Source: Sphaerosporella brunnea
Lineage: Eukaryota; Ascomycota; Pezizomycetes; Pezizales; Pyronemataceae
Direction: 5' to 3'
Length of the DNA stretch: 64,000 nt
Assembly (NCBI GenBank): GCA_008704415.1
Contig: VXIS01000016.1
Location: forward strand, 1 to 64,000
Position numbers and translations under genes: made by a program. Positions 57,639 to 64,000 of the stretch are shown piece after piece; position 1 is the stretch's first letter; every line of letters starts with the position of its first letter. Below the pieces are notes generated by a model, which saw nothing but the letters and a program-made list of their open reading frames with translations, searched no databases and was not told where the DNA came from.

Positions 57639-60419
57639 ATGTCAATTGAAGCCGATCATCGCACCGTTGACCTGGAGCCTCCCCGTTATATTGTGCGTGA
57701 GGATTCTCCGGACGGATCCTTGAACATGAAGCCTGGAAACAATCAGGTACTGCCCTGTCCGCTCTCTTGTTTACTTCTATGTCTATTCCTTTGGGCAATC
57801 GACCTGTGTTGCTGACCATTTTAAGTCTGCCGGAGAGGTTAACACCACTGACGGTGCCGGAATCGAGGAGTTCGTTCCACTCATGACTTCAAAGATGGGA
57901 AACATTGGACATGTTGTGGTACGACTCCCGTCTCGCGAGGTTAATACCACTCCGCTGCGCTGCTATTCCAATCAATGTTTTGACCGTGTGCTAATCTAAT
58001 ATTCGAATGACTGTAGGATGAAAACTTTATCAATAAACAGAACTCCTCCAACCAGCCGGACTTTCGGGACTTGATGGCAAAGCTCCAGGAACAGCAACGT
58101 CTTATCGAGCAGCAGCGTGAAGCTCTCGAGAAGAAGGAACGGGAACTCAGCAAGGTCAAGTTCGAACCTCCGTCTGGTCGCAACAGCTACAACGCTTCGC
58201 CCACCCATGTGGCGGCAGGATCAACTGGTGGCACGATGCGTTCCATGTCTCCCAACACTAGATACCAGCCGGGATATACTGTCCAGGATCAGAAAGAGGT
58301 CAATCGTCTTCAATCTGAACTCATGGCGGCCAAATCTCAGATCAACGTAATGAGCGAGGAACTTGCACAAACCCGTATCACCAAACACACCCTCGACCAG
58401 GCCATGAGCCAGTCCGGTGACGACCACGCTGGTTTGGAAGATATCTCCGAGCATACCATTGCTTCCCTGCAGACCAAGTTTGCTCAGATGTCCCGTCCTG
58501 GAGCCGAGCGAGCCGATACCTGGCCTACTGCGACATACGATGAATCTAGTTCGTCGTCTTTGGAATACCGCGAGCCCCATTCTATTTCAGCTGGTCCATT
58601 CGGTGGAGCCGGAATCTGGGGATCCTCTGCAAAGACTAGCCTTCCACAATTGGCCCCCATGCCTGCTATCAGCCCAACCGACATGCAGTTCCCGGGACAG
58701 CAAGTCCGTCGAGGTTCTGCAATGGAATCGAGTGAGATCTATGGAGCTGGAAACCGTGTTTGGAATAGTCAAGGCCACCGATCCTTTGCTTCACAGTCTT
58801 TGGCCGGCCCTCCTTCCCTCAGTGATCCTCGCTATTTCAATGGTCGCCGTGCCTCGTACAACCCAGGAGCGATGCCTTTCACTACGTCTGTTGATAGACT
58901 TTCTCCTTCGGCCCCGTTCAACCCGAGTCCCATTGGCACGCCTCTGGCAACCCCTACTGGAAACGACTTCAATGCAGTTGCTGCCGCCAGCATGTGGGGC
59001 TCAAACGTTCAGGTACTTCCTTGTCTAGGCCTTACAGTCTTTTCATAGCTAACAATGCCTTTTCAGGCCCAGGGACCCACTCAGCAGGGTCAGACATACG
59101 TCTCCACCATCGAGCCCCTCAACTACAGACGTCTTCTCGAACGTAGCGTCAACTGCAACTGGAAATACATCGTGGACAAGATTGTTTGCAACAATGATCA
59201 ACAAGCGTCAATTTTCCTTCAGCAAAAGCTCAAGATTGGTACAGCTGATCAGAAGCATGCTATTGTTGATGCTATCGTTGCGCAGGCCTACCAGCTCATG
59301 ATTAACCGATTTGGCAACTTTTTGGTTCAACGTTGTTTCGAGCATGGCACCCCAGACCAGATCCAAGGAATCGCCAACGCCATCCGTGGAAATACTGTGG
59401 CATTGAGCATGGACGCATTTGGATGCCATGTTATCCAGAAGGCCTTTGACTGTGTTCCGGAGGAATTCAAGGCAACTATGGTTAGCGAACTGCTGCGTCG
59501 GATCCCGGAGACGGTTATCCATCGCTGTAGGTTTCCCCCCATTCACAGTCAGAAATATTGAGCTAACTCTTTTTCAGATGCTTGCCATGTTTGGCAAAAG
59601 CTGTTCGAACTCCGTTGGACCGGAAACCCCCCTCAGATCATGAAGTATGTCAACGAGGCGTTGCGCGGCATGTGGCACGAGGTGGCTCTCGGAGAGACCG
59701 GAAGTCTTGTGGTTCAGAACATCTTCGAAAATTGTCTCGAGAACGACAAGGTTAGTTCGCTGGATCGGGTGAAGTACATTGGTCTCTCTGCTGACATGCT
59801 GCAGCGCCCTTGCATCACTGAGGTTCTGGAGTACATCGACCTCATTGCCCGGGGACAGTTCGGAAACTGGTGTATCCAGCATATCTGGTAAGCATCCTAC
59901 TGCCGGATACTACATGAACGTGGGCTGATGTGCATTTCCATAGTGAGCATGGTGCCCCGCACGACCGTAGCCGTGCAATCGACACCGTGATCCAGAACGC
60001 ACCGGAATACAGCATGGATCAGTATGCTTCCAAGGTTGTCGAAAAGTGCCTGAAAGTCGGCGGAAACGAATTTCTGGATAGATATCTGGATCGTGTCTGC
60101 GAGGGTCGTCCGGACCGTCCACGCATCCCTCTGATTGACAGTACATCACCTTCCATTACTATCACGGTTCTCTCATACTAACATGTGACCAGTCGCGAGC
60201 GATCAGTACGGTAACTATCTCGTCCAGTGGATTCTTCAGCATGCCTCGATGCAGCACAGGGAGCAGGTTGCTTCCCACATTCGCAAACATATGGTCTCTT
60301 TGAGGGGCAGCAAGTTTGGTTCTCGCGTGGGCATGCTTTGCTGCAACCCTATCTACAACAGACAGGTCCAAGGCCCGCCTTCTCCGACCTCTCGCTTCAA
60401 TAGGTTCGGATTTCGCTAG
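57639..60419 (+). CDS. PUF-family RNA-binding protein, mirror copy
   Basis: Identical to 854-3634. Exons 57639-57746, 57826-57918, 58017-59012, 59067-59526, 59578-59750, 59805-59887, 59944-60140 and 60193-60419, 778 residues. The second intron acceptor choice and the optional 54 bp in-frame intron (59751-59804) are the same as in the left copy. Confidence 0.88.
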
Positions 60420-61272
60420 TCAAACTCCTTGATCAATGCGTTAATTCAAGAACCTAGATCTTGAGGCTTGCACGACCAGCTTTCGTTTCTTTGGATTTCT
60501 TTTTACTACCATTCTAGACTTTTTTGCTTACAGTTTGCATGGGAGCGATGAGGCATTTCGATTGGCGTTCACGACAAAAGTCTCTGACAAGAGATTTTGT
60601 TTTCTTCGTTGTGGGTTTTCAATCACACACACAATTGGCGATACCTTTTCTTGTTTTTACGGTTTGCGCTGAGCAGTATCATTTTCATTCCCGAAATCTG
60701 CGGGTCGTTTGGTTAGTCTACGAAAACGCATTACTGAGCTTGATTGTTTTAGATGTTGAGAGGCTGAGGGTTTGAAGACGGAGGTTGCAATCAATAGAAC
60801 GCTGTAATACCTTTTTTTTGTAGCTGCTGTTGAGCTTCATTTGTCTGTGACAAGTCACAACGATACCCTAATAAACGTATGAGCATCAGTGATGCATTAG
60901 CCTGTATATTTTGTCTCTGTTTGGTTTGCGAACATCCGGTGAATGTGAGGCGAACCACTCAACCCTGAGGCGATGCCTCCACATGAGAAGGCAGGAACCT
61001 TTTGTATCACTCGAGTTTGCGCCTTTCCAACGGCTACCTGCTGCCTGGAGAACGTATCCGGGGTAAAAGCCCCTCCCCCTCCTTCCCTCCGGATACTGGG
61101 CACACCTTCTACTGATCGTTCCATTTTGTTCGTCACCTGTACTCTGAAAGTTTCAGATTAACCCGGACCGCTTCTTCTGCTGCGCCTGTCCACCTGGCCA
61201 CGACAGTACTACTATTATCGGGCATTGTCGTGAAAAGTAGACAGGTACGTTAATGCACCAAGTATTACAGGT
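60420..61272. other. Right-arm partner of left bases 1-853
   Basis: Downstream of the PUF gene. No gene was recognised. From about 60950 outward the two copies differ often. This copy is probably the better sequence, because the left one lies at the window edge. Confidence 0.6.
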
Positions 61273-61975
61273 ATTCGGCAACAAACAGTTGACTACGTCA
61301 GATACGTATATATGTTGGTGGCCTTGGGAAGCGTGTAACCGCAGCCGCCGGGCATCACCGGCGGGCGGAAGCGGCGGGTGGGCTTCCAGTTGCGGGTAGT
61401 TGGGACTTTACATGAACCCTGCGCATGCTCGGGGAGGGGTATAGGTAAGTAGATTCCAAGGAATCTACAGGTATGACGGTATCTGGGAAGACAATTCAAG
61501 CAGCTAGTGAGTGATGCAGTGATGCAGTGTGGTGGTGATGGTGGTGGTACTTATGGGTCAGTATCACGCAAGGCCGTTTGTCGTTGTGTGATCCCATGTG
61601 GTTCAGGTGTTTTATTCTTTTCACCACTACACCATGTAAATAATGCGGGGCCCCGCTCCGCTTACTTCCGACCGCGGGGCTCTGGTGACGTTGGAATGGG
61701 TTTCCTACTCCGGCGTTCTTTTTGGTCTTGGACGTTTATTGCGGCCTATATTTGGCAGCTCGGCGGATAGTGGGATGGCTTGGGGATGGGAAGCTACAAC
61801 CTTGCGATGTCGGAATACGAGGAGCAGGGTGTTGTCTGGTGGGATAAAGATTCCAAATGATTGAGCTGGTGGTGGTGGTGGTGGTGGTGGAAGCGGGCGG
61901 GTGTGGCTCATGACATGATCATCAACATCCTCGTGGGGATATCATAACACCGGCCTGGCAGTTACTTTTGCTGTG

Positions 61976-61983
61976 TATAAAAA
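61976..61983 (+). promoter_or_regulatory. TATA box of the But2-type gene
   Basis: TATAAAAA, 93-100 bp upstream of the ATG at 62076. Assigned by sequence and spacing. Confidence 0.5.
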
Positions 61984-62002
61984 GACCTGGAGGCAATCCC
62001 CC

Positions 62003-62047
62003 ATTCCATCCATCCATCCATCCATCCATCCATCCATCCATCCATCC
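62003..62047. repeat. (CCAT)n microsatellite
   Basis: About eleven tetranucleotide units in the 5' leader of the But2-type gene, between the TATA box and the start codon. Confidence 0.88.
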
Positions 62048-62075
62048 AGCAGACCAAACTCACAAAAAAAACAAA

Positions 62076-62805
62076 ATGAAGTTTCTTCTCGCCCTGACTG
62101 CCGTGGCTGTCACCGCCGCTCTGGCCGCACCCACTGCCGAAGATGCCCCACAGTCTCAAGGACTCCTGAACGTGCTCTTCCCAAACTACCTGGGTTTGTC
62201 ACCCCGCTCCCCCTTTCTCCACCTTCTCCTCATACTCACACCCCCCTCCTTCCAGTCCCCATATATCAAGCCAACCCCGACACCGCCTACCCCACCCAAT
62301 ACGAGGGCGACGTATCCTACACCCCAGGGGTGGCCAACGAAGTGCGGCTGCTGGTCGGCTTCGACGTACCAGCCAACAGCGGGACGCGCTGCCTGATCAA
62401 GTTCCGGCTGGAGCCAAAGACGCCGTGGGGGTACGACTGGACGGTAACGGGCACGGGCAAGCTGGATGTGTGGGCCCTGACGAGCATCATCCAGAACGGG
62501 GTTACGACGTGGAACTCCAAGCCTGCCAGGACCAGCGTGAACCCGTTGTTCAAGATTGTGCAGCCGCTGCAGGGCGGTGATGCCGCTGTGTGGGGTGCTG
62601 TCATCCCTTGCAATGGCGGGCAGAGAATGGATTTTGAGGTTGCCGCCACGAGGCCTGGTGCGACTACTTTTAATTGGTTTGGTGAGTTTTTTTTTTTTTT
62701 TTTTTGGTTTTTGTTTTTTCTTTGAGCGGTGAGGGGAAATGGCGCTGATGGTAAATAGAGCTTGATTACCCCAAGTCGGGCATTACGATGAATATGTACA
62801 CGTAA
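62076..62805 (+). CDS. Secreted protein with But2 C-terminal-type domain
   Basis: Predicted 196-residue protein from three exons: 62076-62193, 62256-62681 and 62759-62805. The first 18 residues ([18 protein letters not shown]) are a signal peptide. The rest begins [18 protein letters not shown] and continues with alternating beta strands and two cysteines ([15 protein letters not shown]). This is the pattern of the fungal Ubi3-binding But2 C-terminal domain found in many small secreted or wall-associated ascomycete proteins. The role of such proteins is not established. The splice after FNWF leads into a T-rich intron and a short last exon ending GITMNMYT. Single copy here, next to SmD3. Confidence 0.75.
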
Positions 62806-63296
62806 GACCTGGTCTCAGTGCGGCAGATACTGAGTGGAGATGGGATTTGGAGGAGTGGAGATGGGATTTGGAGGATGGGATTTGGAGGAGAGGAGGGGAA
62901 TAGCGGAAGTGGGTAATGTTTACAATAGTGAATGTGATTGCAAAACACAGGCTTGTGAGTGGAGCGTGAAGATTTATTTATGTGAGCAGAAAGACCCAAG
63001 AATCTCCATCAAGGAAACGCAAAAGCATGGTGATGTGTGGGGGTGAATGTCGCAAAGCAGAAAGTAATCGCAACAGCCTAGGACCAAAAGTGGCCATTGG
63101 ATATCCAGCCAAGTCTCCAGACACTGCTCTAAAGCCCGAACGAAGAGAAAACAGAAACAAAGCCGCTGTGACACCGTAGCTGCGGCAGAGCAAAAAAAAA
63201 ACTCCTTTGTTTCATCATGACTTGTCACTCACCCGAGCAGCAGCAGCAGCAAGCGTATATTACACCCCTCCCATTTTCTTCGGCCTCGGAATCCTT
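62806..63296. other. Intergenic between convergent genes
   Basis: 491 bp receiving the 3' ends of the But2-type and SmD3 genes. A short direct repeat of a GGAGATGGGATTTGGA-type unit lies near 62836-62890. No gene was recognised. Confidence 0.6.
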
Positions 63297-63802
63297 CTAA
63301 GCCCGTCCTGCCCTCTGTCCCCTCGCACGGTTAACCGTAGCCCTTCCTCTCGCCAATCCGACACCCCGTCCACGGACAGCGCGAGACCGGAACATGGGTG
63401 CGTTCCTGTGCACAACACGTATCAGCCACTATCCCACTCCTCTCCTCTCCTCTCAGTGCGTGGGGCGGTGATGTATACCGCAACATGTCTGGCACGATGA
63501 AAAAGCGCACATGCGAGCCGCGGATATAGACCTGGTCGAGGTGGGAGACGCGGCCATCGCGTGCCGTCACGGTGATGTCGCGGAGCTGCACGTTCATGTT
63601 GTCTTCGGCTGTTTTTATTTTTCCGCGAGCGTCAGTGAGCATTACAATCCCCCAGAGTAGTAGCATGGAACGGAAGGAAGAAGGAGAGTGAAATACCTTC
63701 GATCAGCTTTCCGCGGAAGATCTGGCCCGAGGTCAACTCGAGCGTGCACACGTGGCCCTGCGCTTCATTCAGGAGCTTGATGGGGATTCCGATGCTGCCC
63801 AT
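63297..63802 (-). CDS. SMD3: Small nuclear ribonucleoprotein Sm D3
   Basis: Predicted 114-residue protein from three exons: 63697-63802, 63479-63608 and 63297-63405. The Sm1 motif is [26 protein letters not shown], the Sm2 motif [18 protein letters not shown], and the tail is Arg-Gly-rich ([15 protein letters not shown]). SmD3 is one of seven proteins in the ring around the Sm site of U1, U2, U4 and U5 snRNAs. The RG tail is a usual target for arginine methylation. Size and exon joins fit the family. Divergent from the partial gene at 63963. Confidence 0.95.
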
Positions 63803-63962
63803 TGTTGTTGGTTGGTTGTGAGATTTGGTGTGAGGTCAGTTGAAGCTTGAAGGTGAAGGGTTCGCGTCTAAGTTGAGTAAGTAGCGCGTTTGTGGTTGGT
63901 GTAGGCTTTTTTGAGAGCCGCAACGCCCCACTGTGGATCACCTCGCCATACCAACCAACACG

Positions 63963-64000
63963 ATGCCAGCCGCCGCCGAAGCCCAGCAGTGTAAACGGTG
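63963..64000 (+). CDS. Start of an unidentified gene, cut by the window end
   Basis: An ATG in good context (ACACGATGCC) opens a frame MPAAAEAQQCKR that runs out of the window. It is divergent from SmD3, about 160 bp away. Too short to identify, and the start itself is only likely. Confidence 0.3.
   Translation, partial: MPAAAEAQQCKR

Larger units (their letters stand above)
30750..61272. repeat. Right arm of giant inverted repeat
   Basis: Reverse complement of the left arm. From about 38200 to 60950 it is almost identical to its partner, apart from isolated one-base indels and two T-tract expansions near 53192 and 53309. From about 30750 to 38150 it differs from the partner by frequent one-base deletions, insertions and substitutions spread evenly over genes and spacers. 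After 61272 no left partner is available inside the window, so the true end of the repeat is unknown. Confidence 0.95.
61273..62075. other. Single-copy intergenic region with simple repeats
   Basis: First sequence without a partner inside the window. It contains short GGT runs near 61530-61550, a GGT run at about 61867-61893, and a (CCAT)n tract at about 62003-62047, just before the But2-type gene. No gene of its own. Confidence 0.6.

Noticed and set aside
1..61272. Large mobile element such as a Starship or other cargo transposon
   Set aside because: No transposase, tyrosine recombinase or other mobility gene was found in either arm. The gene content is ordinary housekeeping.

Overview
The window is nuclear DNA from a filamentous ascomycete, probably Pezizomycotina. 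The evidence is short (about 47-96 bp) GT-AG introns, pyrimidine-rich leaders, a But2-domain secreted protein with a typical fungal signal peptide, and housekeeping genes of fungal type (spt16, RPC82, eIF1, VPS11, QCR2, SmD3). I cannot place it below that level.

The dominant structure is one very large inverted repeat. A left arm (about 1-30410) and a right arm (about 30750-61272) are reverse complements. A left position and its partner add up to about 61236-61273 in the outer 23 kb. An asymmetric spacer of about 330 bp (30413-30745) lies at the centre, flanked in each arm by a near-perfect 21-22 bp hairpin. The left arm still pairs at base 1, so the outer boundary lies beyond the window or at a contig end.

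Gene order in the left arm, outside to centre, with right-arm partners in mirror order: PUF-family RNA-binding protein (-), secreted serine alpha/beta hydrolase (-), a 0.3 kb MITE-like element, divergent mitochondrial-carrier-like protein (-), VPS11 (-), QCR2 (-), RPC82 (+), SPT16 (+), eIF1/SUI1 (+), a small Atg8-like protein (-), a WLM metalloprotease (+), a peroxisomal ANT1-like carrier (-) and an MFS transporter (+). Beyond the repeat, 61275-64000 is present once and holds a But2-type secreted protein (+), SmD3 (-) and the first codons of another gene (+).

The arms are not equally clean. From about 320 to 23000 (left) and about 38200 to 60950 (right) they are almost identical. They differ only by a few one-base changes in short homopolymers, some of which break QCR2, VPS11 or RPC82, and by two expanded T tracts. 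In the inner right arm (about 30750-38150) and at left bases 1-320 the copies differ every few tens of bases. Most differences are single-base indels, many in homopolymers, in coding and non-coding DNA alike, so the inner right copies of four genes are shattered. This resembles uncorrected long-read error more than RIP or natural decay. The economical reading is that the palindrome is either an assembly or read fold-back artefact or a very recent real inverted duplication with one flank left unpolished. Sequence alone cannot decide.

The genes form no pathway or cluster. They are mostly conserved single-copy functions: transcription and chromatin (RPC82, SPT16), translation and RNA (eIF1, PUF, SmD3), respiration (QCR2), vacuolar trafficking (VPS11), organellar and plasma-membrane transport, and protein quality control (WLM, Atg8-like). 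The most interesting single gene is the small Atg8-like protein without a glycine at the expected lipidation position.
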